In this document: positions 17,227-28,200 of the stretch, in pieces
How positions within the stretch are numbered: position 1 is the first letter of the stretch
How the letters are laid out: each line of letters opens with the position of its first letter
Source: CAXMMR01 sp965198995
Lineage (GTDB): Bacteria; Pseudomonadota; Alphaproteobacteria; Acetobacterales; Acetobacteraceae
NCBI GenBank assembly: GCA_965198995.1
Contig: CBDAQG010000001.1
Span: forward strand, 62,001 to 126,000
DNA length: 64,000 bases
Reading direction: 5' to 3'
Program-made: the position numbers and the translations under genes
Notes under the pieces: model-generated
Databases searched by the model: none
What the model was told of the DNA's origin: nothing
Seen by the model: the letters and a program-made list of their open reading frames with translations, nothing else

Positions 17227-17619
17227 ATGCTCCTCGAGGCGCTGATCGCCTTCCTGATCGCGGCGCTGGCGCTGTCTGGCCTTTACGAGGCCGCAACGAC
17301 AGCGCTCGCCGGCACCGAGATCGCCGCCGGCTACGACCAGGCGATGTCGCGCGCCCGTTCCCGCCTGGACACCGTCTGCCACGGCGCGACACTGACCGCC
17401 GGACAATTCGCCGGTGACGACGGCGGCGGCTATCACTGGCAGGTGCGGGTGGCTCTCGCCCAGACCGCGTTCGACGCCCTCGGCCAGGCTGGCGAACCCG
17501 ACGCCGCTCGACGGGTCGGGCTCTACGACGTCACCGTCGAGGTCTCCTGGCGCCGCGGCCCCGCACGCCGCGCCGTGCAGCTGGCAAGCGAGGCGGTCGG
17601 CCCGGCGGCCTCGCCATGA
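17227..17619 (+). CDS. gspI: T2SS minor pseudopilin GspI-like
   Basis: 130 residues. The first 20 residues (MLLEALIAFLIAALALSGLY) are a prepilin-type hydrophobic helix with the invariant Glu, and length and position in the I-J-K order fit GspI. Unusually, no Gly precedes the helix: the upstream in-frame sequence reads HPVV before the ATG, so the canonical prepilin-peptidase site (G before F/M-T-L-L-E) is missing or the start is mis-set. The ATG is the only credible start in this frame. Four bases overlap with gspJ. GspI sits in the pseudopilus tip complex with J and K. Confidence 0.72.
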   Translation: MLLEALIAFLIAALALSGLYEAATTALAGTEIAAGYDQAMSRARSRLDTVCHGATLTAGQFAGDDGGGYHWQVRVALAQTAFDALGQAGEPDAARRVGLYDVTVEVSWRRGPARRAVQLASEAVGPAASP

Positions 17620-18200
17620 CGCGGCGCGAGGCCGGCTTCACCCTGCTCGAGATCCTGGTGGTCGTTGTCGTGGTCGGCCTGCTGATGGTGATGCTGACTG
17701 GTGCGACGCGTTTTGCCACCGCCGCCGTCTCGCGCGGCACGCGCCGGGCGGACCAGTCCGAGGCGACCACGAGTGCCGAGCGCGTCCTGCGTCGGCTGAT
17801 CGTCGCGGCAGAGCCTGGCGCCTTGCCGCAGCTGGCCTTCCGCGGCGCCGCCCAGGGCTTCGGCTTTACCACCGCCATCTCGCCCGAGATCATCGCCCTG
17901 CCGGGCATGGGGGCGGCGTCGGCGGCGGATTGCATGCTCCGGCTCGACCCGGCGGCGCATCGTCTGCTGCTGACCCTTTCGCCACGCTACGCCGCCGGAC
18001 CCGGCAGCGGCACCGACGCCGCCCTGCTCCTCGACAGCGTGGCCGAGCTAAGCGTCGCCTTCTACGACGGCGCCGCCTGGCAGAGCCGCTGGTCGGCGAC
18101 GACACTGCCCCGCCTCGTGCGCCTGCACCTGCGCTTTACCGACGGCACGGCGTGGCCGGACATCGTCGTCGCGCCCCGGCGCGCGGCAGGCGCCGCGTGA
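17616..18200 (+). CDS. gspJ: T2SS minor pseudopilin GspJ
   Basis: 194 residues with a textbook class III signal: TRREAGFTLLEILVVVVVVG, processed after the Gly and with Glu at mature position 5. A soluble domain follows, with the FRGAAQGFGF and LSVAFYDGAAWQSRW strands usual for GspJ. It overlaps gspI by 4 bases and gspK by 3 (GTGA). The pseudopilus of the type II secretion system pushes folded exoproteins through the outer-membrane secretin. The rest of the T2SS (D, E, F, G, L, M) is not in the window. Confidence 0.88.
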   Translation: MTRREAGFTLLEILVVVVVVGLLMVMLTGATRFATAAVSRGTRRADQSEATTSAERVLRRLIVAAEPGALPQLAFRGAAQGFGFTTAISPEIIALPGMGAASAADCMLRLDPAAHRLLLTLSPRYAAGPGSGTDAALLLDSVAELSVAFYDGAAWQSRWSATTLPRLVRLHLRFTDGTAWPDIVVAPRRAAGAA

Positions 18201-18991
18201 GACGGTTCGCGCCGGGCCACCAGGACGGCTTCGCGCTGCTGATGGTGCTCTGGATGCTGGTGTTAGTGGCGCTGCTGCTCGCTCCGCTGCTGTCGAGCGG
18301 CCGGGTCGAGGCCGAGCTCGCCGGCAATGACCGCGCCGCCGCCGCCGCCGCCGCCGCCGCCGAGGGAGCCATTCAGGAGACAATGTTTCACCTGCTCTCC
18401 GGCCAGTGGCGGATCGATGGTGGCCCCTACGCGCTGCAAGTCGGCGGCATCACGGTGCATGTCTCGATTACCGACGAGGCCGGACGCATGAACCCCAACG
18501 ACGTGCCGCACACGCTGCTGACGGCCCTGCTGGTCGAGCTCGGCCAGACGCCGCATCAGGCCGAGCAACTGGCGCAGTCGGTGGCGGCTTGGCGTCAGCG
18601 CGGCGCCGGCCGAAGCGCCGAGGCGACGCGCTACCGCCAGGCTGGGCTTGCCTGGCTGCCGGGCGGCCGGCACTACCAGAGCGTCGGCGAGCTGGCGCAG
18701 GTGATCGGCATGACCCCGGCACTGCTGGCGCAGATCTCGCCGCATTTGACGGTGCATCACGAAGGCCAGGTCCAGCGCGCGGCCGCCGACCCGCTAGTGC
18801 GCGCCGCACTCGACGATGCCCGCAAGGCTGGCCTCGTCTATGCCGACATCTCGCCGGACCCGAACCTCGCGCTGCTGATCCATGCCGAAGCGAAACACGC
18901 CGGCGCCACCGCAACCCGCACCGCCGAGGTCACCCTGCGCGCCGCGCCGAGGGCCGACGAGCCGCTATTTACGGTGTTTGACTGGCGCTGA
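18197..18991 (+). CDS. gspK: T2SS minor pseudopilin GspK
   Basis: 264 residues from a GTG overlapping the gspJ stop. The N-terminus GHQDGFALLMVLWMLVLVAL is the GspK-type class III signal, with the large residue in place of the usual Glu. An Ala-rich stretch follows, then DEAGRMNPNDVP, the conserved GspK D-E-x-G-x-x-N motif. The C-terminal part (SVGELAQVIGMTPALLAQI, LTVH) matches the helix-hairpin module. GspK caps the pseudopilus. It is shorter than the ~320 residues of E. coli-type GspK. Other open frames extending upstream in this phase overlap gspI/J and are not real. Confidence 0.86.
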   Translation: MRRFAPGHQDGFALLMVLWMLVLVALLLAPLLSSGRVEAELAGNDRAAAAAAAAAEGAIQETMFHLLSGQWRIDGGPYALQVGGITVHVSITDEAGRMNPNDVPHTLLTALLVELGQTPHQAEQLAQSVAAWRQRGAGRSAEATRYRQAGLAWLPGGRHYQSVGELAQVIGMTPALLAQISPHLTVHHEGQVQRAAADPLVRAALDDARKAGLVYADISPDPNLALLIHAEAKHAGATATRTAEVTLRAAPRADEPLFTVFDWR

Positions 18992-19167
18992 CGAAAGGCC
19001 AGGGGCGTTGCCCCTGGACCCGATTAAAGGCGGAGCCTTTAAAATCCATTGCTTATCCATGACTCCATGGGAATCTGGAGCTGTGGGAGGCAGGATCCAT
19101 CAGCTTCGCCAAGCGAGAAAAAGCGTCGCAAGGGCAGAGCCCTGGCTCTCTTATCTTCATCAAACCG
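18992..19167 (+). repeat. Composite palindromic intergenic repeat, copy C
   Basis: Module 1 at 18,999-19,050 contains CCAGGGGCGTTGCCCCTGG and ATTAAAGGCGGAGCCTTTAA. Module 2 at about 19,085-19,120 contains GGAGGCAGGATCC and GCTTCGCCAAGCGAG. The distal half of module 3 at about 19,128-19,160 contains AAGGGCAGAGCCCTGGCTCT. The ATGCGGGTCTGGG part is absent. It fills most of the gap between gspK and the giant adhesin gene; the palindromes could also terminate gspK transcription. Confidence 0.83.
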
Positions 19168-19226
19168 TCAAGAATCGTCCCGCCCGAATGATAGACGGCC
19201 CAGCCCGGCGCCGTTAACTCCGGAGC

Positions 19227-22200
19227 GTGTCGCGTCCCTCCCTCCTGCATCTCGGCGTCAGCCTCGCCGCGCTGCTCGGCGGGACGCGCCAGGCCGTTGC
19301 CGGGCCGCCGGTGCTGTCCACCGGCTGGCTGGCTGGCGTCGCCGCGCGCCAGGCCGGCGCATCAGGCGCCGCCGGCCTGTCAACCGAGCCGGGCAGCGCC
19401 GCCACCGGCATCCCGTCCAACCAGCTCAGCCGCGTCGCCCAGTCGCTCGCCGACATGCAGCGCGCCGCGCAGGCGGTTGCCAGCATGACGGCGATCCAGC
19501 AGCAGGCCCGCGCCAGCGCCCTGGCGGCCGCCAGGGCGGTGCCGAACGGCCTTGCCCCCCGCGGGCTGGTGGTGGACCCGCTGCTCGGCTTCAGCGGCGC
19601 CAAGCTGCCGGTCGCCTCGCCCGCAGCCGCCGGCCGCACCACGGTGACGATCACCCAGACCGGCCAGCAGGCGCTGCTGAACTGGTCAAGCTTCAACGTC
19701 GGCCGCAACACCACCCTCGCGTTCAACCAGAGCGCCGGCGGTGCCGCCGCCAACACCTGGGTGGCGCTCAACCGGGTCACCGACCCGAACGCCGCGCCGA
19801 GCCGAATCCTCGGCCAGATCACCGCCCCCGGCCAAGTCTACATTATCAACCGCAACGGCGTGATCTTTGGCGGCAGCGCCCAAGTCGACGTCGGCGCCCT
19901 GATCGCCTCGACCGCCGACGTCAGCACCACCCAGTTCCTCGACCCGACGGCGGGGATCTTCAGCCAGGAGGTGAACGGCGCGCTGGAGCCCGCCTTCGCC
20001 GCCGCCGCCGGCACCGTCACCGTGCAGCCCGGCGCGCGGATCACCACCAACACGCCGCTCACCGCCGTCGATGGCGGTGGCTTCGTGCTGCTGATGGGCA
20101 GCTCGGTCACCAATGCCGGTCAGATCACCACGCCGAACGGCCAGACGGTGCTCGCCGCCGGCCACGATTTCGTCCTCACCCCCGGCGCGGGCACCGCCAC
20201 CGGCACCGTGCCGACCACGCGCGGCATCCAGGTCGAGGCGATCCCGGCGCCGCACAGCTTCGTCCAGGCGGTCGAGAATGACGGCCTGATCACCGCCACC
20301 ACCGGCGACATCACGCTCGTCGGCCGCACCGTCACCCAGTCCGGCGTCCTCGCCTCGACCACCACGGTCGATCAGCGCGGCACCATCCACCTGCTGACCG
20401 ACGCGGCCGACGTCACCGCCAACGTCACCCTCTCGCCCGGCAGCGTGACCGTGGTGCAGCCCGACACCGCCGATCCGACCACCGCGCTCGACACCGTGCG
20501 CGCCGGCGCCAGGAGCAACTCGGCCACCGACAACGCGACCCGCATCACCGCCGGCGCACTGCCGCTCGACGACCAGTCCTCGATCGCCGACATCCAGGAC
20601 CAGAGCCGCATCGAGATCACCTCCGGCGGCACGGTGCGCTTCGCCGGCGGCTCGCTGACGATGGCCCAAGCCGGGCAGGTCGCGGTCAGCGCCGGCAACG
20701 CCCAGGCGGCGGCGACCGCGGCGGACGTGACGCTCGCCACCTCCAGCCGCATCCTGATCGACGCCGGCGCCGCGATCGACGTCTCCGGCCTGCCGGACGT
20801 CACCCTGCCGGCCTCGGTCAACCAGGTCGGGGTCAACATCCAAGGCTTCGAGCTGCGCGACGCGCCGGTCAGCCGCGACAGCGGCGGCCTGGCGAGTGCC
20901 ACCGCCACCGTCGACATCAACCAGCTGCTCGACGCGCCGGCCACCGCCGCCTACCCGTCCGACCGGCTCTACACCGCCGGTGGCCTGCTCGAGGTCAGCG
21001 GCGAGGTCGCCAACATCGGCCACACCATCGGCGAGTGGTCGACCATCGGCGGCACCGTCACGCTGTCCGCCAACGCGGTGATCGCGCAAGCGGGGTCGAC
21101 GCTGAACGTCGCCGGCGGCGTCGAGCAGATCCAGAGCGGCACCCTGCCGAACACCTTCCTGGTCGCCAGCAACGGCACGATCCAGAACGTCAACACCGCC
21201 TCGGCGCTGCTCGACTACACCGGCGTCTACACCGGCAGCACCTACGCCCATCCGCGCTGGGGCGTGACCCAGACCTTCACCACGCCGCTGGTCGCCCCGA
21301 GCGCCACCTACCAGGCCGGCTACGTCGTCGGCCGCGACGCCGGCCAGGTGGTCGTCAGCGCGCCGACGGCGGTGCTGGACGCGACGATCGACGCCGGCGT
21401 CGTCGACGGCCCGCTGCAATCGACCGCCCGGCCGGCCAGCCTGCCGGGCGGCGACCCGTTCCTGCTCGGCCAAACGGTGGTGGCCGCACCGGGCGGCCTC
21501 ACGGTCGGGCGCGAGACCGCGGTCGGCCTGTCGCCGACGCTCTACGCCAGCGACGTGGTGATCGGCGCGCCCGCCCAGAGCACGCCGAGCATCGACGTGC
21601 CGACCGTCGTAGCCGCCGACACCCCCCGCATCGCGACGGCCACGTCGACCCTCGGCACCATCGGCGTCGGCCAGGTCGGCGCGCTGTCGCTCGCCACCCC
21701 GCTGCCGACCGCCGTGCTCGACACGGTGACGATCGAGCCCGCGGTGCTGAACGCCGCCGGCCTCGGCGCGCTGACGATCGCGACCGCGGGCGACGTGCTG
21801 GTCAACGCGCCGCTCACCCTGGCCGATGGCGGCGCTCTCAGGATCATCGCCGCCTCGACCGACATCGCCAGCACGATCACCGCCCGCGCCGGCTCGCTCA
21901 GCGTCACCAACCAATACACCACCGCCGCCAACCTGACCGGCGCCAGCACCCCGATCGTGCTGCCGGCGAGCGGCCTCGGCGCCGACATCACGCTCGAGAG
22001 CGGCGTCAGCCTCGACCTGCGCGGCGTGTTCACCAACCGCGAGCTCGACCCGCTTGACGCCAGCGGCCTCGCCCCCAGCGGCCTGGCCTACGTGAATGGC
22101 GGCGACGTCACGCTGAGCTCGACCGCGGCGCTGAACCTGCGCGACGGCAGCGTGATCGACGTCTCCTCAGGCGCCGCCGTCACCTCCACCGGCGGCACCC

Positions 22201-25200
22201 TGGCCGGGCTGGGCGGCGACATCACCCTGGCCGCGGACGCGGCGGTCGGCGGCGTCCTGGCGGCCAACCCGCGCACGCCGGTGATCAACGCCACCCTGCG
22301 CGGCTTCGGCGTCGCCGGCGGCGGCACGCTCAGCATCACCGCCCCGGTGATCCAGATCTCCGACAATGCCTCGGATGTCTCGCCGCCGGCGAGCCTCAAC
22401 ACCGCCGGCGCGACGTTGCCGGTGGGCACCGAGCCGACCCTCGCCGAGCTCGGCGTCGCCAGCCCGGCAAGCTCCGCAACGTCGAGCGGGAGTGTGTCAA
22501 GCGGGAGCACGCCGCTGCTGCTGCCGAGCACCGACCATCTCTCGCTGGCGCCGTCGCTGTTTCAGCAGGGCTTCTCGAGCTACGTCGTCAACGGCACCGA
22601 GTCGGTGAACGTCAGCCCCGGCCTGGCGCTGCGGGTCACAGAGCCGGTCTACCGCTTCGTCGACAGCACCCTGAGCGCACCCTCCGGCACCGCCCCGGCC
22701 GCGGCGCTGCCCGTCGTGCTGCTGCCCGAATACATCGACAACAACGCCGCCGGGACGCTGGTGCAGCGCGCCGGCGCCAGCCTCACGCTGCGCTCGGTGC
22801 TGACGACGGGCGAGGCGGCGACCGGCGGCACGGTGCAGCTCGGCCGCGGCAGCGCGATCAGCGTCGACCCGTCCCAGTCGGTCACCATCGAGGCCGCCGG
22901 CCAGGTCACGGCACTCGGCTCGATCACCGCGCCCTCGGGCACGATCTCGCTGCTCGACGACCGCTACGACAGCGCGAGCGGCCAGACGCTGCAATACGTC
23001 CAGGGCCAATCGGTCTGGGTCGGCGCCGGCGCGGTGCTGGACGTCGCGGCGCGCGCCTCCAGCGGCCAGGACGCCTATGGCCGCACGATCGGCGTGGCGC
23101 CCGCCGGCGGCAGCATCATCCTCGGCGGCCCCGGCGGGCTCGACGCCAACGGCGACCCGATCAGCACCGCCGCCGCCGTCATCATCCGGCCCGGCGCGGT
23201 GCTCGACGCCAGCGGCACCTCGGCGGTCACCGACCTGCTCGCCGGCACCTCGCCGGTGCTCTCCCTGGCGCAGCTCGGCCAGGGCCAGACGGTGCCCAAG
23301 ACGCCGGTGACGCTCGACTCCAACGGCGGCTCGATCACCCTGCGCTCGCAGACCGGCATCTACGACGACGGCACGCTGCTCGCCGCGGCCGGCGGCCCCG
23401 GCGGCTCCGGCGGCGCGCTGACGATCGACACCGTCGCCGCCCCGGTGTTCAACCCCGGCAACGGGCCGACGTTCAGCGAGCCAAATACACTGCGGGTGCC
23501 GCGCGAGATCCTGGTCAGCCAGGCCGCCGCGGCGAGCGGCCTGCCGGACGACCTCGAGCCGGGTGCGACGGCAAGCCCGATCCCGGTCGGCCAGACCCGG
23601 ATCAGCGCCGCCCAGGGGGCCGCCGGCGGCTTTGATCAGCTCGCGTTGACCGCCGGCGACGCGATCGTCTTCCAGAACAACGTGCAGCTCGCCGCCGGCC
23701 GCAGCATCGCGCTGCACACGCTGGCGATCGGCGACAGCGATCCGGATGGCCGCGTCACCGTCACCGCGCCCTACGTCCTGCTCGACGGCGTCGGCGAGCC
23801 GAATGCCGGCTCGGGGCTGGTGAACTTCAACCCGAGCAGCGCCACCAGCGCGCCGCGCTCCTGGGCGCCCTCGCTGCAGACCGGCGACGGTAGCCTCACG
23901 GTCCAGGCGGGCACCATCGACTTCGCCGACGAGGTGCTGTTCGGCATCAACGAGCCGGTCGGCCTCGTGACCGACAACGGCGCCGCCCCGATCCGCGGCA
24001 ACGACGTCGCCGGCTTCGCCAATGCCCGCTTCGACGCCAGCGGCGACATCCGCTTCCTCGGCGAGGTCACCACCAGCGCCTCGGCCGCCGCCGTGGTCAG
24101 CCCCGGCAACCTCGCGTTCACCGCCGCCGAGCTCTACCCGGTGACCGGCGCCGTGACGCAGGTTGTCGCCGGCTACAGCGTGCCGCCGCAGCCGGGCGCG
24201 ATCGACCCTGCGACCGGCAGCGCCGCCGTGATCCCGGCCGCGAGCACCGCCAACCAGTTCCTCGCCGACGGCACTATCCGCCTCGGCCGCAGCACCGCGG
24301 CCCAGCCGGCCGGGCCGCTCTCCGCCGGTGGCAGCCTTGCCTTCGCCGCCGGCGTCATCGAGCAGGGCGGCGTGTTGCTGGCGCCGCAGGGCGGCCTCAC
24401 CCTCGGTGCGGTCGGCCTGGTCACCGCTGGCTCGATCGACGGCGGGTCGCTGCCGGACGCGAGCTCCTACACCGACACCGTCGCGCTGCTGCCCGGCAGC
24501 ATCACCTCGGTCAGCGCCGCCGGCCTCGTGATCCCCTATGGCGGCACCGCCGACAACGTCAGCTACACCGAGAACGGCGCCGCCGTCGCCACCACCGGCC
24601 CGATCGCCGCGCCCGCCCTCGCCCTGCTCGGCCAGGCGGTGCGGCTGCAGGCCGGCTCGCTGATCGACCTCGCCGGCGGCGGCACCCTCACGGGCGCCGC
24701 CTTCATCTCCGGCCGCGGCGGCTCGACCGACGTGCTGACCACGCCGACCGGCGCGCTCGGCAGCGGCATCGCCGCCGCCCAGGGGCTGACGCTCGCCGCC
24801 GACCCGGTCTACGCCATCGTCGCCGGGCCGCAGCCGCTGGTCGCGACCCCCGCCGCCGCGGCGGGTGCGGCCACCGCCTATGCCGGCTCGACGCCCGCCA
24901 CCGGCGAGCAGATCGTCATCCCGGCCGGCGTGCCCGGCCTGCCCGCCGGCCGCTACACCCTGGAACCCTCCAACGAGGCGCTGCTGCCCGGCGGCTACCG
25001 GGTCGAGCTCGACCCGAGCCAGCCGCTCGGCCTGCCCGGCAACGTCGCCCTGACCGACGGCGCCACCCAGATCCGCACCACCATCGGCTACGTCGGGACC
25101 ACGGTTGGCACGCACCTGCCGATCCTCGCCAGCATCACCCCGGGCAGCGTCGTGCGCACCGAGTCCAACTACGACGAGACCAGCTACAGCAGCTTCGCCG

Positions 25201-28200
25201 CCACCGAGGCGGGCCTGTTCGGCAACGCCCGCCCGCAACTGCCCGCGGACGCCAAGACGCTCGACCTGGTGATCGCCGCCGAGGTCGCCGCCACCCCAAC
25301 CCTCGCCTTCACCACCGCCGGCAGCGCCCGCCTGCAACCGGCCAGCGGCGGCTACGGGGCCACCGTCAACGTCGTCGCCAACGGCACCCCGCTCGACATC
25401 GTCGCCGACGGCGCAGCGCTCGACCCGACGCACGTCTCGATCGCCGCCAGCGCGCTCGACGCCCTGGTGGCACCCGTTGCCGCCCGCGGCGGCACGCTAT
25501 CTACGGGCGCCGGCGCCCGCACGCTGTCGCCAGGCGCCGACGGCGGCACGCTGTCGCCGGGCGCCGGCGGCGCCACGCTGTCGCCGGGCGCCGGCGGCGC
25601 CACGCTGTCAATCGGCGGCCAGGAGGCGCTGAGCGGCAGCACGGTGCAGTTCACCCCTGGCTACGCCACCCTGCCGGTCGGCTCGGCCATCACCGTCGCC
25701 AGCGGCGCCAGGCTCGCCGCGCCGCAGGTCTTCCTGATCTCGAGCGCCGCCGGCGGCATCACGATCGACGCCGGCGGCACGATCGACACCGTGGGCGCGG
25801 GCCTGCCGGTCGACGACGCGACGGCGAGCGGCATCGTCTACTCCAATGTCGGCGCCGGCTTGCCGCCCACCGTGCTCGCGATCTCGAACGGCGCGCTGAC
25901 CACCCTGCCGAGCAGCCCGGCCGCCGCCGCCCCGGTCAACATCGCCTCCGGCGCCACCCTGCGCTCCAGCGGCACGATCGACTTCCTCACCGCCGGCGAC
26001 GTCGGCATCGGCCAGGACGTGCGGCTCGGCGCCGCCGCCATCGCCTTCGACGTCGGCACCATCAACATCGGCAGCACCGCCGCGCTGAACGCCGCCAGCG
26101 CCACCCTGCCGACCGGCGTCAACCTCACCCAGCCGGTGCTCGCCGCCCTGCTTGCCGGCGACCCGGCGGCCGGCGTGCCGGCGCTCGCCTCGCTGACGTT
26201 GGGCGCCACCAGCGCCATCAACCTCTACGGCGACGTCGACCTCGACACGCTGAACCCGGCGACCGGCCGATCGAGCCTGCAGAACTTCACCCTCGACACG
26301 CCGGCGATCGAGGGCATCGGCGGCCCGGGCGACACCGCCCGCATCACCGCCGGCAACCTGACCTGGACCCGCACCGCCGCCGCCGCACCGCCCGTCGGGC
26401 CGATCTTCAACGGCGTCGCCGGCCCCGGCTACGGCACCGGCGCGCTGGTGATCGCGGCGCAGACCCTGGTGTTCGGCAGCCCGGCCGACAGCCAGCCGGT
26501 CAGCGGCCTCAGCCAGGACCGCACCATCCAGGGTTTCTCCAGCGTCAGCCTGACCGCCGGCACCACGATCAGCGCCAACGGCGCCGGCTCGCTGACCCTC
26601 GCCGCCGCCCCAGGCGCCGGCCCTACGAGCCTCACGCTCGCCACCCCGCTGCTCACCGGCGCCGCCGGCTCCACCATGCGCTACGCTGTCGGCGGCCCGC
26701 TCGCGATCACCGGCGGCGGCACCGTGACCGACCCCGGCGCCGCCGCCCTGGGCGCCACGCTGGAGCTCGACGCCACCAGCATCGCGGACGCCGGCACGGT
26801 GATCCTGCCCGGCGGCCGGCTGGTGGCGCAGGCGACCGGCAACGTCGCGCTGCAAGCCGGCTCGCGCACCGACCTGTCCGGCCGCAGTGTCAGCATCTTC
26901 GGCCAGACCGAGCCCGCCGCCGGCGGCGCGCTGGTGCTGGCCAGCACCGGCGGCAGCGTCAGCGAGGACGCCGCCGCCACCATCGACCTGTCCGGCGCCG
27001 GCACCCCCAGCATCGCCGCCGCCGGCGGCAGCCTGCAGGCGACCGCGCTCGCGCCCGGCCAAACCGTTGCCCTCAACGGCACCATCGCCGCCCACGGTGT
27101 GAATGGCGGCACCACCGGCGGCTCGCTCGAGCTCGCGGCCGCGACCCTGAGCCAGCCGGCGTTCGACAGCCTGAACGCCCGGCTCGACGCCGGCGGGCTC
27201 ACCGGCGCCCGCCAGTTCGAGATCGCCACCGGCGACCTGGCGCTGAACGGCGTGCTGCGCGCCGGCAGCGTCGCCGTCGCCGTCGATGCCGGCAGTCTGC
27301 AGGTCAACGGCACGGTCGATGCGAGCGGCGCCGCCCCCGGCCGCATCACCCTGGCCGCCGGCCAGAACCTCACGGTCGCACCCGGCGCCGTGCTAGACGC
27401 CGCCGCCACCACCCTGCATGTCGACCAGTATGGCCAGCCGATCCCAGCCCTGAACGCGCCCGGCATCGCGCTCTCCACCACCGCCGGCACGCTCACCCTG
27501 CAGCCGGGTGCGACCATCGACCTCGCCTCGGCCGACGGCGTCGCGCGCGGCACCCTGACCCTGTCGGCGCCGCGCCTGCCCGATGGCGGCGTCGCCGCCA
27601 GCGCGCCCGGCCCGCTGGCGCTCACCGGCGCCAGCAGCGTCGCGCTGGACGCCTTCACGAGCTACGCGCCCACCGCCGGCATCGTCACCCAGACCAATCT
27701 CACCGCGGCCGGCAAGGTGGTGAACGCCGGCGCCATCGGCCTCGACCAGATCAACGCCGCCAACCGCGCCTACATCGCCGCCGCCGAGCCGAACGGCGTG
27801 CTCGCCGCGCCGGACCTGGCCGGCCTGGTCGACACCGGCGTGTTCCATTTCCGCCCCGGCGTCGAGATCGACGGCGGTGCCGCCACCGGCCTCGCGGTGG
27901 TCGGCGATCTCGACCTCGTCGGCCTGCGCTACGGCCCGAACGCCAACCCCGCTGCCTTGGGATCGGGCGAGCCGGGCACCCTGGTGCTGCGCTCGGCCGG
28001 CTCGCTCGCCGTTTACGGCAGCATCACCGACGGCTTCGCGCCACCGCCGGACGGCACCACCGCCGCCACCCGCAACCCGGACGACGACGGCTGGGTGCTG
28101 CGCAACGGGGTCACCGACGTCGACCTGGTGATCCCGGCCGGCACCCCGGCCCCGATCGTGCTGCGCGGTGCCGCTAACGCCACCGCGACCAGCCCGACCA

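Noticed and set aside
25494..25614. Possible CRISPR-like array
   Set aside because: Direct repeats without unique spacers, in frame inside a coding sequence, and with no cas genes in the window.
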